A stretch of 55,292 nucleotides of DNA, taken from Bacteroidota bacterium. GTDB taxonomy: Bacteria > Bacteroidota > Bacteroidia > Bacteroidales > GCA-2748055. The notes beneath the pieces are model-generated. The model ran no database searches. It was not told the DNA's origin and saw only the letters and a list, made by a program, of their open reading frames with translations. A program made the position numbers and the translations under genes. Positions 1 through 9,580 of this stretch are shown here, piece after piece (the stretch's first letter is position 1; each line of letters starts with the position of its first letter). The DNA lies in contig JAAEOI010000310.1 in assembly GCA_024244665.1 (NCBI GenBank), forward strand, positions 1 to 55,292. Reading direction: 5' to 3'.

Positions 1-746
1 AGGCCACTGGTATGGTGTGAAGTATTGACCAGTCCGTACCTGTCAATCAGATATGCATAATCGGTCATTATATAGCCAGGAAGAATGGTTGAATAGGTTT
101 CAACGGTATTGATTTTCAGGCGTAAAGCAGTCTCGAGCCATATGTTGTTGTTTTCCTCAGAATTCCTCTTCCAGGGAGTGAAAAAATCCTGGTCGCCCGG
201 CAGAAGACTACGGTAGCGGACCTGTGGAGACGGGTAGAAAATATCACAATCAGACCCCACCCTGATTTTTTCCTTTACCTCCGGCTCCCAGGAACTCCAA
301 TACTTCAGGGGAGGGACTCCGAGTATTTCTTCTGCGAAAGTGTACATTGCAAAGATCGTACCCCGAAGATCATAGCCCACCAGATAGATCCTGTTTGTCT
401 CTTCGTTTACATAGATTCTGTGAGACTCAAACCCATCCAGCTCCTTCAGCGCGCTGCCCGTAATCTTCGTGTGACCAGAAGCAAGATTAACAATGACGAT
501 CTCAGTATCAGAAATATCCTTGTTCATCTTTCCTGTAATCACCGGATTGGTATTCATCACACTGAAGATGTCCTTCTCAAGCGCATCGAGTGCAAGTTTC
601 AAAGGACCCTGTTCTTTTTCTGAAAATACAATCCGGATATGCGTTTTCTCTAATAAGATCTGCCCTTCAAGCTTTGCTGCCGGAAGCAGCAGGAGTACCA
701 GTAAAGCAATTAGAAAGAATAATTTGTCACCAGGTTTCATAGTCAT
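1..746 (-). CDS. GH115-like (alpha-glucuronidase-type) protein, N-terminal part
   Basis: This is a partial gene: the frame stays open from an ATG at 746 (or 740) to the left edge, so only about 248 N-terminal residues are visible. A hydrophobic leader of the type FFLIALLVLLLLPA predicts export. Residues near 125-150 read GYDLRGTIFAMYTFAEEILG, followed by a tryptophan-containing stretch and then VRYRS. That order matches the N-terminal domain of GH115 enzymes, which remove (4-O-methyl-)glucuronic acid from glycans. The catalytic domain lies outside the window, so activity cannot be judged. It sits 34 bp downstream of the GH99/71-like gene and is probably co-transcribed with it. Another family sharing this N-terminal hexosaminidase-like fold is possible. 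Confidence 0.55.
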   Translation of the reverse strand, partial: MTMKPGDKLFFLIALLVLLLLPAAKLEGQILLEKTHIRIVFSEKEQGPLKLALDALEKDIFSVMNTNPVITGKMNKDISDTEIVIVNLASGHTKITGSALKELDGFESHRIYVNEETNRIYLVGYDLRGTIFAMYTFAEEILGVPPLKYWSSWEPEVKEKIRVGSDCDIFYPSPQVRYRSLLPGDQDFFTPWKRNSEENNNIWLETALRLKINTVETYSTILPGYIMTDYAYLIDRYGLVNTSHHTSG

Positions 747-780
747 TACGACAGGATTTTATGATGGTTTATCTACTCGA

Positions 781-2040
781 TTATTCCCTTTCAGGAATGC
801 TCTTTGAAAAAGGAATCTCACCCCGAAGCATTTTTCCTGCCATACCGGTCATCCACAGGTAGTGATCTGATGGAACCTCCTTCTCATAGGGTACAAACAC
901 ACTCTTTCCCACTGGGACGGTATGCGAACATTTCATAATGACAGTCCCTTCATCAATCTCATCAAACATGGCCACATAGAGCATTTCAGCCCCACTCTCT
1001 ATGGCTCCGGAGATCTGCTTCCAAAAAAACTCCCCCTTGTTTCTAGGTATTTTATTGGATTTGTCCCCTTTCAAATTATGCCAGGAAAATCCCGGGAATA
1101 CAGTGGGAGCATAAGATTTCCCCATCTTTTTGCACCATTTAACATCATCAATAATATTTTCCTGGCGATATGCTTCATAACTCTCTTCGTTATAACGACC
1201 CACAAGCCATGGGTGAATCACATCTACCTGCTTGAGAACATCGTGCAACCTGGGATCACCTTTAGTATCTTCACCCAGGGTTCTCCACCGTGATGGTATA
1301 CCCAGATGCACAGCACAACCTCCATAGACCGGATCGTTCTTTACAAAATCGATGATGTCATATATCTCGGGAATATGTCCCGATTCCCGTGTACCTGCAC
1401 TGATCCCCCAGAAAGCGACCAGGGGTTTGCCATTATGGTAGAGGTAAGTGGTTTTCTCTCCCTGGTTGGTAAGTTTCAGATCATCCACCAGGTGTTTCCA
1501 ATCGTCGAAAATGAGTTTGTATTTGCTGTCGTCCATGCTCCCGATATCGTACATCATGCAGATGGCCACCCCGTATTTATTTGCAGCTTTAATGGCCGAT
1601 CGAAGCACTTTATCATTATGATTCAGTCGATTTGAACTCTGTAATACGGAAAAAAAACGCTGCATAAAGACTCCGTCAACACCATACTCTTTCATCCATT
1701 TAAAATGAAGATCGACCGTACTTTCATCGTACGGACTAAAAACATAGGCAGGTGAACCATCCGGGAATTTAAACGGAGTTTTGTACTTCACTTTGTACTC
1801 ATCCATTTCGGGCCAGTAGTCAATGGTGCAGCTGCCATCCTCAAACCTATCTCCTTTCGCATAATGTGTCCACCCGCGGTCTGCCCCATCTCCTTCGCAG
1901 TTAAACCATCCCTGGTATCCTGCCATGACAAGACCCTTGTATGACATATACCTGCTCTCTGCAGCATGTTTGGTCTGTGCGTTAATGCTTGCAAAAAGCA
2001 CCAATGAAATTATTCCTGATAAGAACAAATCCTTTTTCAT
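781..2040 (-). CDS. GH99/GH71-like secreted glycoside hydrolase
   Basis: This 419-residue protein has a signal peptide (MKKDLFLSGIISLVLFA, cut near residue 21). The catalytic domain starts at GYQGWFNCEGDG (residues 41-52), a hallmark of the GH99/71-like group of Bacteroidota. Later come GVDGVFMQRFF (about 120) and MFDEIDEGT (about 356-364). The E-x-x-E pair in the last motif matches the paired catalytic glutamates of GH99 endo-alpha-mannanases (NEWHEG in that family). Known GH99 members cut alpha-mannan or mannoglycan chains internally and GH71 members cut alpha-1,3-glucan; the substrate here is inferred only from the neighbouring GH92 genes. It is the first gene of a short minus-strand unit with the GH115-like gene and has a TTAA-array promoter at 2115-2159. 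A paralogous catalytic domain occurs in the 1179-residue protein at 9581-13120. Confidence 0.75.
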   Translation of the reverse strand: MKKDLFLSGIISLVLFASINAQTKHAAESRYMSYKGLVMAGYQGWFNCEGDGADRGWTHYAKGDRFEDGSCTIDYWPEMDEYKVKYKTPFKFPDGSPAYVFSPYDESTVDLHFKWMKEYGVDGVFMQRFFSVLQSSNRLNHNDKVLRSAIKAANKYGVAICMMYDIGSMDDSKYKLIFDDWKHLVDDLKLTNQGEKTTYLYHNGKPLVAFWGISAGTRESGHIPEIYDIIDFVKNDPVYGGCAVHLGIPSRWRTLGEDTKGDPRLHDVLKQVDVIHPWLVGRYNEESYEAYRQENIIDDVKWCKKMGKSYAPTVFPGFSWHNLKGDKSNKIPRNKGEFFWKQISGAIESGAEMLYVAMFDEIDEGTVIMKCSHTVPVGKSVFVPYEKEVPSDHYLWMTGMAGKMLRGEIPFSKSIPERE

Positions 2041-2114
2041 AGTGGAAAATTTTGTAATATCTGCGTGTTCTGCTTATCTACGGCATTTATCTTTGTATTC
2101 CAGGTATTCTAATA

Positions 2115-2159
2115 TGAATGTATGGATATTGGATAAATGAAAAATTAATAAAGAGTTAA
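2115..2159 (-). promoter_or_regulatory. TTAA direct-repeat operator and promoter before the GH99-like gene
   Basis: TTAA boxes lie at 2145-2148 and 2156-2159, exactly 11 bp apart. On the minus strand the 8-mer TACATTCA (2122 down to 2115) fits TAnnTT and lies 23 and 34 bp from the two boxes, the register seen at the three other operators. The distance to the ATG at 2040 is about 75 bp from the -7-like box. The assignment is inferred from the shared layout. Confidence 0.5.
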
Positions 2160-2256
2160 TTCAGCTATACAATGATAAAAGCTAAATAGATACAGGGTTG
2201 AATTATCTTTTGGGTTGTTCTGAAACATTGGTAAGTAATCCTACTAAATGTTATTC

Positions 2257-2273
2257 AACAATTTGAAATTGTT
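2257..2273. repeat. Perfect palindrome upstream of regulator 1
   Basis: AACAATTT, one G, then AAATTGTT form an exact inverted repeat ending 82 bp before the regulator ATG. Its symmetry suits a dimeric repressor or autoregulator; it is too short and AT-rich to act as a terminator. Function is inferred. Confidence 0.4.
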
Positions 2274-2355
2274 AATTTGAGGATTTTAACTATTTTTCCA
2301 CTTCAATAATTACCTATTGAAACCCTGTTGAGAGATAGTTTGTCAGTTTTCAAAC

Positions 2356-4941
2356 ATGAAGTCCTATAAGACTCTAGATCGTATAAATCAGATATTCGGA
2401 TTCTACAGCAATCGGTTATTGAAACTGCTGTTGTTAGGTCTGTTTTTTCCTTTCTTCTCATTTGGTCAGGAATATGGTCTGGAATTCGCCGGACAACCCA
2501 ATTCAAAAGATCAACGTACACAGCTTGATCTTAATCCTGAGGGCTATTACTCTTTTCGATCTGATTTTGAATTGTCATTTAGCATTCAATTGCGTGAAAT
2601 TGAAAAGGCAAATTTTGGCTACATCGCACGTATCATTGATATTGATGGTCATCATATTGATATAATATTTAACAGCCCGGAATCACAAAGCCTGCATGTT
2701 GTTTACGGTCAATCCCTTGCACACATTACAGCACCTGGAAATGACCCGGACATCTATGATAAGTGGACTGAAATCAGACTGAAGTATAGTATAAAGGATA
2801 GGACTCTTCAATTTGATACTCCAGACACCACCCTTCTACAACACGATATTGATTTTTCAGGAAAGGTGAAAATATTCTTTGGCGGGAATGATTTCAAACC
2901 TGTACAAACAACCGATGTTCCTAGAATGAACATTAAGGACATCCGGATCTTTCAAAAACGCGAATGTCTGCACCATTTCCCGCTCAATGAAATTACCGGA
3001 AATGAGGCAAAAGATATCATCTCAAACAATAGAGCAATTGTTCAGAATCCGGGCTGGATAAAGTCCAGATTTAATTGGATTTGGGCCTTTGATACATATT
3101 TGAATGGACATGTAGCCTTATGCTATGAATCTGTTGATGAAAGGTTATTTATGGTAGGGGATGAACAGATGAAAATTTTCTCAGTCCTTAAAGATTCAAT
3201 TGAAACATTTAAGTACAGCACTCCTTTTCCCGGCCTCCTTCGTGGAAGCCAGGTATTCTATGATACCATAAGCCATAGATTGATCTGCTATAATTTGCCA
3301 AATAAAACTATTTATTATTTCAATTTTCCAGAACTCAAATGGGAACAAATCTCAGATGGACCAAACAGACGAGAAGGTTTTTGGTTCCACAATAAATACT
3401 ATTCAAGTTCGGACAGTGTTCTCTATATTTTTGGAGGATATGGTCAGCATAAATATTTTAAGCTGGTTCAGAAATTTGATTTTAAAAATCATAAATGGGA
3501 CACCGTTCAGACCCGTGGAGAACTGTTCCACCCACGCATGCATGCAGCAATAGGAAATTATGCAGACACCTTGTACATCCTGGGGGGGTATGGTAGTATT
3601 TCGGGTGATCAAATTCTAAATCCAGCACATTATACCGACCTGTTGGCTTTTTCTTTAAAAGATTCTGAATTTATCAAGAAATATGAGTTCCAGGCACCTA
3701 TGAAGGGACTGGATTTTGCGCATTCAATGGTTATAAATGAGGAAGATCTGTCATATTATGTACTGGCAACCACAATATTTGAGTACGATACATATTTACA
3801 ACTATTGAGAGGAAACCTGGCTGATCCAAAACTGATTAATGTTGGAGGTAAGATCTCCTATTTATATCACAATGAGAATTCCTATTGCGATCTGTATTTC
3901 TCAAAAAGCAGCCAGGAACTGATAGCAGGAACGTTCATAGTCGACACAGAGGAGAATGTGACAAAAATCTCGGTTCATAAAATATCCTTCCCACCTTATG
4001 TAATAGATATAGAACCTGATGAAGCCAGGAGCTTTACCTGGATATTGGTTTTTGGCCTTCTGTTCCTTCTTATTCTTGTGGCTGTTTCTATCATCCTGGT
4101 AAAGCGTATAAAAAAGAGAGTGAGCTCTTCCAACATTAGCGAAGAACGCAAAGAGAATGATAAGGCTGATAGCCACCTGCATTCTCAAAATAGCCTGCTC
4201 CTGGCAAAGCCGAAGAATCCCGCCAACTCAATTATGTTTTTCGGAGGCTTTCAGGTGATAAACAAACATGGAGATGATATCACTAAGAAATTCACACCGC
4301 TCCTGAAAGAGCTTTTTCTTGTTATATTTCTTCACTCAATCAAGGATAAAGGAATATCAGTCCCGAGGCTTACAGAGTTGCTCTGGTTTTCCATGGATTC
4401 AAAAACTGCAAAAAACAACCGTGCTGTGAATATTGCCAAGTTGAAGCATCTGTTATCTGAAATCGACAGTTGTTCAGTAAACCGCAACACAAGTTACTGG
4501 CAGCTGGAGTTTAATGATTCGATTGTATACAATGATTACTGGTCATGTATTAAAAGCATTAATCATGAAAAATCGCTGTCAACGGAAGAACTCGTGCAGT
4601 TTCTTCACCTTATTAATAAGGGACCATTGCTTGGAAATGCAAGATATGAATGGCTGGATGAATTTAAATTAGAGTGTTCAAATATGATTATAGATACCCT
4701 GTCACACTTTGTTGATCAGGATAAAATCGGATCAGACCCTGAGCTTATGATCAAGTTGGCAGATGCAATTTTAATTTTCGACATGATGCATGAAGAGGCT
4801 ATCAGTATGAAATGCAGGTCCCTGACAACACTTGGCAAACATAGTCTTGCAAAAGAGATCTACTCCAAATTCACAAAGGATTATTTCACACTATATGATG
4901 AACCCTTTGACCGGTCATTTACGGATCTGATAAAGAATTAG
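2356..4941 (+). CDS. Membrane-spanning kelch-sensor / SARP-like transcriptional regulator 1
   Basis: The 861-residue protein begins with a signal sequence (LLKLLLLGLFFPFFSFGQ, to about 38). A LamG/concanavalin-like region covers about 40-230. Kelch-like repeats follow, with two clear GGYG turns (IFGGYGQHKYF, ILGGYGSISGDQ). One membrane helix lies at about 560-585 (WILVFGLLFLLILVAVSIIL), followed by a basic stop-transfer KRIKKR. The cytoplasmic part opens with MFFGGFQVI at about 625 and contains a winged-helix domain (LTELLWF, AKNNRAVNIAKLKHLL) and a C-terminal helical region. This resembles the OmpR-like domain plus BTAD of SARP activators. I infer a one-component sensor that binds a glycan outside the inner membrane and regulates the locus directly. 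It is paralogous to the protein at 31968-34475. It ends 5 bp before the convergent GH78 gene. Confidence 0.75.
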   Translation: MKSYKTLDRINQIFGFYSNRLLKLLLLGLFFPFFSFGQEYGLEFAGQPNSKDQRTQLDLNPEGYYSFRSDFELSFSIQLREIEKANFGYIARIIDIDGHHIDIIFNSPESQSLHVVYGQSLAHITAPGNDPDIYDKWTEIRLKYSIKDRTLQFDTPDTTLLQHDIDFSGKVKIFFGGNDFKPVQTTDVPRMNIKDIRIFQKRECLHHFPLNEITGNEAKDIISNNRAIVQNPGWIKSRFNWIWAFDTYLNGHVALCYESVDERLFMVGDEQMKIFSVLKDSIETFKYSTPFPGLLRGSQVFYDTISHRLICYNLPNKTIYYFNFPELKWEQISDGPNRREGFWFHNKYYSSSDSVLYIFGGYGQHKYFKLVQKFDFKNHKWDTVQTRGELFHPRMHAAIGNYADTLYILGGYGSISGDQILNPAHYTDLLAFSLKDSEFIKKYEFQAPMKGLDFAHSMVINEEDLSYYVLATTIFEYDTYLQLLRGNLADPKLINVGGKISYLYHNENSYCDLYFSKSSQELIAGTFIVDTEENVTKISVHKISFPPYVIDIEPDEARSFTWILVFGLLFLLILVAVSIILVKRIKKRVSSSNISEERKENDKADSHLHSQNSLLLAKPKNPANSIMFFGGFQVINKHGDDITKKFTPLLKELFLVIFLHSIKDKGISVPRLTELLWFSMDSKTAKNNRAVNIAKLKHLLSEIDSCSVNRNTSYWQLEFNDSIVYNDYWSCIKSINHEKSLSTEELVQFLHLINKGPLLGNARYEWLDEFKLECSNMIIDTLSHFVDQDKIGSDPELMIKLADAILIFDMMHEEAISMKCRSLTTLGKHSLAKEIYSKFTKDYFTLYDEPFDRSFTDLIKN

Positions 4942-4946
4942 ATAGT

Positions 4947-7409
4947 TTATTGCGTTTCATATGCAACCACATCGACAGCATTGATCTCATAGCTTCCTGG
5001 TTTAAATACAAATACAATGTAATCATCTGTTTTTGAATCATATGAGATTATCTTGTTATCAGGTGTAAAGGTCCCGTTTTTCCAAATATTATTCCCATTC
5101 ACACTGATGGAAAAATGATCAGATGGCCGGATTGGAACATATATCTTTGAAGTTGTATTAGCAGGCACCACTGCTTTGATCTGCATGCCTGTTTCTGTAT
5201 TTCCTCTCACCAGCTTTTTCAATTTTACACTTATATCACCTGCTACAGAAGGCACTACACCTTCGGCCCATTTCAAATCGTAAAGGCAGGGTTGAATTTT
5301 GAACTGCTTCCAGCCAGGCAATAATGGCTCCACTCCCAGTACTTTCTCCGGCAGCAGTGCGGTAGGTCCCGAACACCAGGAGTGGGAAGTAGTCCCCCAG
5401 GTCTCCCACATTTCGTGCCAGGCACCGTTAAAGTCATCCCGTTTCATCTGGTCTCCCCAGTGGTTTCGCATATAGTCAAGGGCCCATTGCCCTTCCCCTT
5501 CGGAAAACATGGTGTGAAGCAACCAGTAGGAGAATGACTGTTCGCACGATTGTCCCTGGCTTTTTGAGTATTCAACCACCCGTGCTTTTTTGCCTACTGG
5601 AATGAGGCCATATTTCAAAGCATACACCTGGGTTTGTTGTGTGATCCGGGAGCTTTCAAAACCGTCTTTAAAGGCTTTGTCTTTCTCCGACCATAACCAT
5701 TTTTGGATCGAGGCTTTTACGGCCTGAGCCTCCTTCTCCCATTCAGCAGCCTGTGGGGTATCTTCCATAATATTACGGGCCATCCATGCGGCAGCGTTCA
5801 GCGCACCATAGTAGAGGCAGTTTACAGCTGTATTCTCACCGGAAACGTCCATGGGATATGTATCGGGATGATCAAGGACCACCCAACCTGGAACTTTCCC
5901 TATAAGCCCTCGATCTGCCGACAGGTAGCCCTGGAAATAATCTATCAAAACCTTAAGATTGGGATATACCTGCTCAATTAAGCCGGCGTCATGGTAGTAG
6001 ATGTAGTGTTCATGGAGCATCAGAATCCATTCCAGCTGATAGTCCGGAATGTATGTTGAAGTAGTGGGGCCAAGATGGTAGCCTGTGGGATAACGCGAGC
6101 GTATGGCTCCCTGATCACTGTGTCGCTGAGAGAACGCTCCGCTGAGGATGTTGTAATCGTGGAGTAACTTTATGTTCGAGCCGAATGCATAGGCTGAATA
6201 GCGCATATCATACCTGGCATCCCCCGCAATATATTGGGTCTGTTCGCGCCATGGTGTATCCATCCAGGTGTCGTGGGCACAAATCTGCAAAGTCCACCGG
6301 CCAATTTCCCACATTTGATTGAGCAGAGTGTCCGAGCAGCTGAAACTACCTGTTCGCTGTACAGGAAAAGAGCGGAACTGAGCACCCACTTCTCCAATTG
6401 ATATCTCAGCATGCTTCTGTATGGCAAGGTATCGAAAGGCCCGCCATGTAACAGGTTGCCAGCTCTGCATTCCCTCTTTGGTGATATAGGTATCGGTGTA
6501 GTCCACATTGTCCTTCATTGCCGGGAGGCTGTCGGCGTCCAGTCGCTCCCCGGTTCCAAGAATCATCTCCGCCCCTGCCCTGTCCGCAATGACCGTAAAT
6601 CGAGGGAAAGCAGTAATCTCTTTACCGAAATCATACACGCTATAGCCCTGTGCATCCCATGTGGAAACCGGTTTAACTATCTCATAAAAAAGCCTTTCTC
6701 TTCTGATCACAACCATCTGATTCCATGGCGCTATGGGTGGTATGCCAATCTCGGTTGCCTGCTCCCAGTGGGAATCATCAAAAGAGGATTGCTGCCAGCC
6801 CTCATATGCCAGGCGCGCATCATATCGCTCCCTCATCCCAATGGTATGGTCAACCTGACGATGTATGGTACCGGTATCCCAGGCCTCAGCCTTTGCAACG
6901 CGCCAGCTCCTGTCACTAATCACTTTCGCAACTTTACCTTTATTGTCGGTAATAGCAGCCTGAAAGAAAAAACCACCACGGGCATCCATCCTGTGATGCA
7001 ATCCTTCTCCGGCATTGTACACAAGTGCGGCAATTGTGTTCGTTCCTTCCTTCAGGTAAGGCACCAAATCAATCTCTTCGTAGGTCTGGTATTCAGGATC
7101 GGGATTGGTAGGCACACGATCCACATATTGTCCGTTTATATATAGTTCGGCAAAGGCATATGCAGAAATATAGGCCCGGGCCTCCCGGGCCGGCCTATCC
7201 AGTGAAAAAGATTTCCTTACATGGAGGAAGTAGTTCCGTGGATTGATCTCACCTGAATCCCAGATCCAGCTGGCTTCGGGAGGTACGCCATCAAGCAGAT
7301 GAGAGGGGGGAGAGATATATCCCTCTTCATTGTGTCCAGGCTCTCTGTCTTTACCAAACAAGGAAATTGAGACAATGAGAAATGCTAAATGAAAAAAACG
7401 CTTTGTCAT
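4947..7409 (-). CDS. Alpha-L-rhamnosidase, GH78 family
   Basis: The 820-residue secreted enzyme (leader FHLAFLIVSISLFG) hydrolyses terminal alpha-L-rhamnose in characterised relatives. An N-terminal beta-sandwich carries AELYINGQYVD and a substrate-domain stretch. The (alpha/alpha)6 catalytic domain contains DTPWREQTQYIAGD (about 383-396), equivalent to the GH78 acidic motif DCPQRExLGWTGD and keeping its Asp, Glu and final Asp. Near 668 it has ETWGTTSHSWCSGPTALLPE, and then LGVEPLLPGWKQFKIQP, the usual start of the C-terminal domain. The variant WREQ motif marks a subgroup of GH78, so rhamnosidase specificity is probable, not certain. It is the last gene of the long minus-strand series, 19 bp after the PL8-like gene. 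Confidence 0.8.
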   Translation of the reverse strand: MTKRFFHLAFLIVSISLFGKDREPGHNEEGYISPPSHLLDGVPPEASWIWDSGEINPRNYFLHVRKSFSLDRPAREARAYISAYAFAELYINGQYVDRVPTNPDPEYQTYEEIDLVPYLKEGTNTIAALVYNAGEGLHHRMDARGGFFFQAAITDNKGKVAKVISDRSWRVAKAEAWDTGTIHRQVDHTIGMRERYDARLAYEGWQQSSFDDSHWEQATEIGIPPIAPWNQMVVIRRERLFYEIVKPVSTWDAQGYSVYDFGKEITAFPRFTVIADRAGAEMILGTGERLDADSLPAMKDNVDYTDTYITKEGMQSWQPVTWRAFRYLAIQKHAEISIGEVGAQFRSFPVQRTGSFSCSDTLLNQMWEIGRWTLQICAHDTWMDTPWREQTQYIAGDARYDMRYSAYAFGSNIKLLHDYNILSGAFSQRHSDQGAIRSRYPTGYHLGPTTSTYIPDYQLEWILMLHEHYIYYHDAGLIEQVYPNLKVLIDYFQGYLSADRGLIGKVPGWVVLDHPDTYPMDVSGENTAVNCLYYGALNAAAWMARNIMEDTPQAAEWEKEAQAVKASIQKWLWSEKDKAFKDGFESSRITQQTQVYALKYGLIPVGKKARVVEYSKSQGQSCEQSFSYWLLHTMFSEGEGQWALDYMRNHWGDQMKRDDFNGAWHEMWETWGTTSHSWCSGPTALLPEKVLGVEPLLPGWKQFKIQPCLYDLKWAEGVVPSVAGDISVKLKKLVRGNTETGMQIKAVVPANTTSKIYVPIRPSDHFSISVNGNNIWKNGTFTPDNKIISYDSKTDDYIVFVFKPGSYEINAVDVVAYETQ

Positions 7410-7428
7410 TTTGCTTTAGTTTATTCAG

Positions 7429-9558
7429 CTACAACTCAACATCTACACTCTGGCCTGCATAAATCCCACCAGGTAGTTCGATCGCCAATTTATCCATCCC
7501 TGTTATTTGTATGTGTATGCGGTTAAGCCTCCTTGAGGGATCGGCCACCGTAATCTCTTTCACCTCCCCATTGTTTAATTTCAGCATGACAGCGCCAGGA
7601 GAATCAACTGACAGCAGCATCCCTTCTGAAATGTTTATCTCACCGGCATGGTAAAAAATTGCCTGCACCCTGCCCGACTCATGATCTTTCACCGCTTGAA
7701 TCTTGCGATTATTGACCAGGACTTCAATGTCCCGATCGTCATTCATTTGCCCCGGTGTGGCGACAGGCACAACCATGTATTGATATTTGACATCTTTGGG
7801 GATGGTGGAGGCATAATTGGTTTGCCCGATATTTCCCTGGGGCCTTACCCCATGATCGATCCAGAGCTTAAAAACATCTTCTGTAACCAGCTCTTTCGGG
7901 CTGTGGTACTGCTTACTGATGTCGGTCCACCTGCCACTCTCCTCCCGGTTTGAGAGATGCACAGTGGTGGAATCCGGGAAACGGTATCCAGTGCCGTTAT
8001 GAATAATCCAATCCACATTCTTTATCTCGTGAATACCCCGATCCAGGGTATCCACATCCCGTCCATTTGATACAATAACTTCACCTTGTAGCAGGACCTG
8101 TTCCGTGGTTGTTACCAATGGCAGAGTACGGGTGGGTGATTCAATGCCAGCCCCGAGGCAGACATACTCCTCATCGAAAAAGAACCAGCCTTTCCTTGCC
8201 CTGGTGAGGTCAATGGGACTGATAAAATCGAAACAGACCGCACCATATCTACCATCACATACGGCCCCCACAAAATCGGTTACGCCAGGCTTCAGGACCT
8301 GATTGGCCGGAGGAAGTGCAGGTTTTTGCAGCACAGTGGTCCCCGGTATCTTCTGCCAGTCATACACCGGCCATATATTCAGATACTCACTACCCCTGAC
8401 CGAAAGATGATTTGTACCATCTCCACGGTGGTGATTTAAAACTCCCTCTGAATTGTGGGGATATTCCATGTTCTGATTTCGAATGGAAAACATTCTAACC
8501 GTCGTATAAAAACCCGGCCGTTGAAAAACAAAGTGCTCACTTTGCCAGAAAAATTTCGCAAAGGATGCCGAAGGGCTGATCTCAGCTCTGCGGAGGCCCA
8601 TAATCTCCTCCAGTTCACCTTTCCTGTAGTCCGAAGCAATCAACAGGTTTTCAGGCGTAGCGGTGCTGATGGGGTTGAAAATCTCCTTTCTTGAAATACC
8701 CCTGTTCATAGCCCCTTTTTCCAGGTAGATTCCGTACACGGCCTGCTTGCAGATTCCATCCAGGTAGTAGTCGGTAAGCTGTTCCAACCTGTCCGGTGTA
8801 AATGCGTAGCTGGTTCCGGCTACAAATGCGGCCCACCTGGCAAGGGCATCTGCATAGGCCGTCCCATAGGAGTAGGTGGTATTCACCCGATCGTAGCGAT
8901 GGTGAAAGCTGTAATCAACCTGTATTCCCCTGCCCCCGGTATTGAATCTTATCTGTTCACTGAGCACCCTTAAAATCTCCCCAAAGGCCTTATCATCCCC
9001 GACCACGAGCCCCTTTTTTGCGGCAATCTCACCAATTTTGGTACGATCGGCTCCGGGTCTTGCTCCTGGTGCATTCAGGTTTGCACGACCAATAATCTGT
9101 ACAGCTTCATCCCGAAGCCCGGGCTCAATGTGATCCTCCAACAGCAGCAAAACATTCACCAATCGTCTTGGTGTACTTACCTGGTTATCATGCCAGTTAT
9201 CAGAGATGAAATCCCGTTCGCACCAGAATCTCAGACTCTTAATGATGCGCTCAAGAAGATCAGGACTGTGATAGTATGATGAGGAATTCTGTCTGTATGC
9301 CAGGCTAAAAGTCTCCAGGTTTTTAAGGTGAACACCGTTCTGAAAACCGGTCAGGGAGAGATCTGTATAGTTGATTCCCGACCAGCTTCCGTCTTCTTTG
9401 AGGCTTTGGATCAGCTTTGAGACCAAATCATCATCTACCTCTGTCTGGAGAATCTCAGCTACAACCCTCCGCTTTACCACATCAATATCGGATTCCGCAT
9501 AAAGACTTCCGGAAAACAACATACAGAAAAGGACAAGAGTAAAATTCAGGTACTTCAT
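7429..9558 (-). CDS. Polysaccharide lyase, PL8-like (hyaluronate/chondroitin/xanthan lyase family)
   Basis: I chose the ATG at 9558 because a signal peptide starts there (MKYLNFTLVLFCMLFSG); an ATG at 9588 would overlap the upstream gene. The 709-residue protein has an alpha-toroid N-terminal half with DNWHDNQVSTPRRLVN (about 118), SFHHRYDRVNTTYSYGTAY (about 215) and AMNRGISRKE (about 284). These correspond to the Asn, His/Tyr and Arg catalytic regions of PL8. The central beta-sandwich shows NHHRGDGTNHLSVRGSEY and PVYDWQKIPGTTV, typical of the family. PL8 enzymes cut uronic acid-containing chains by beta-elimination. In this locus the substrate is probably a glucuronate-bearing algal glycan (inference). 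The His-Tyr spacing differs from that in chondroitin lyases, so a distinct subfamily is likely. Confidence 0.75.
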   Translation of the reverse strand: MKYLNFTLVLFCMLFSGSLYAESDIDVVKRRVVAEILQTEVDDDLVSKLIQSLKEDGSWSGINYTDLSLTGFQNGVHLKNLETFSLAYRQNSSSYYHSPDLLERIIKSLRFWCERDFISDNWHDNQVSTPRRLVNVLLLLEDHIEPGLRDEAVQIIGRANLNAPGARPGADRTKIGEIAAKKGLVVGDDKAFGEILRVLSEQIRFNTGGRGIQVDYSFHHRYDRVNTTYSYGTAYADALARWAAFVAGTSYAFTPDRLEQLTDYYLDGICKQAVYGIYLEKGAMNRGISRKEIFNPISTATPENLLIASDYRKGELEEIMGLRRAEISPSASFAKFFWQSEHFVFQRPGFYTTVRMFSIRNQNMEYPHNSEGVLNHHRGDGTNHLSVRGSEYLNIWPVYDWQKIPGTTVLQKPALPPANQVLKPGVTDFVGAVCDGRYGAVCFDFISPIDLTRARKGWFFFDEEYVCLGAGIESPTRTLPLVTTTEQVLLQGEVIVSNGRDVDTLDRGIHEIKNVDWIIHNGTGYRFPDSTTVHLSNREESGRWTDISKQYHSPKELVTEDVFKLWIDHGVRPQGNIGQTNYASTIPKDVKYQYMVVPVATPGQMNDDRDIEVLVNNRKIQAVKDHESGRVQAIFYHAGEINISEGMLLSVDSPGAVMLKLNNGEVKEITVADPSRRLNRIHIQITGMDKLAIELPGGIYAGQSVDVEL

Positions 9559-9580
9559 ATTGAATCCATTTGGAAAGGTT

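Larger units (their letters stand above)
2041..2355. other. Divergent intergenic region between the GH99-like gene and regulator 1
   Basis: The 315-bp gap is AT-rich and contains no convincing gene. It holds the TTAA array that faces the minus-strand gene (2115-2159) and a perfect 8+1+8 palindrome, AACAATTTGAAATTGTT, at 2257-2273, which is 82 bp upstream of the regulator start and could be an operator for it. A TATCTTTG 8-mer at 2088-2095 on the plus strand resembles a -7 box but lies far from any plus-strand start. Confidence 0.6.

Noticed and set aside
2088..2095. TATCTTTG as a promoter for regulator 1
   Set aside because: It lies about 260 bp upstream of the start with no -33 element at the right distance.
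6411..7145. A 244-codon plus-strand frame
   Set aside because: It is antisense to the GH78 gene and shows no family features.
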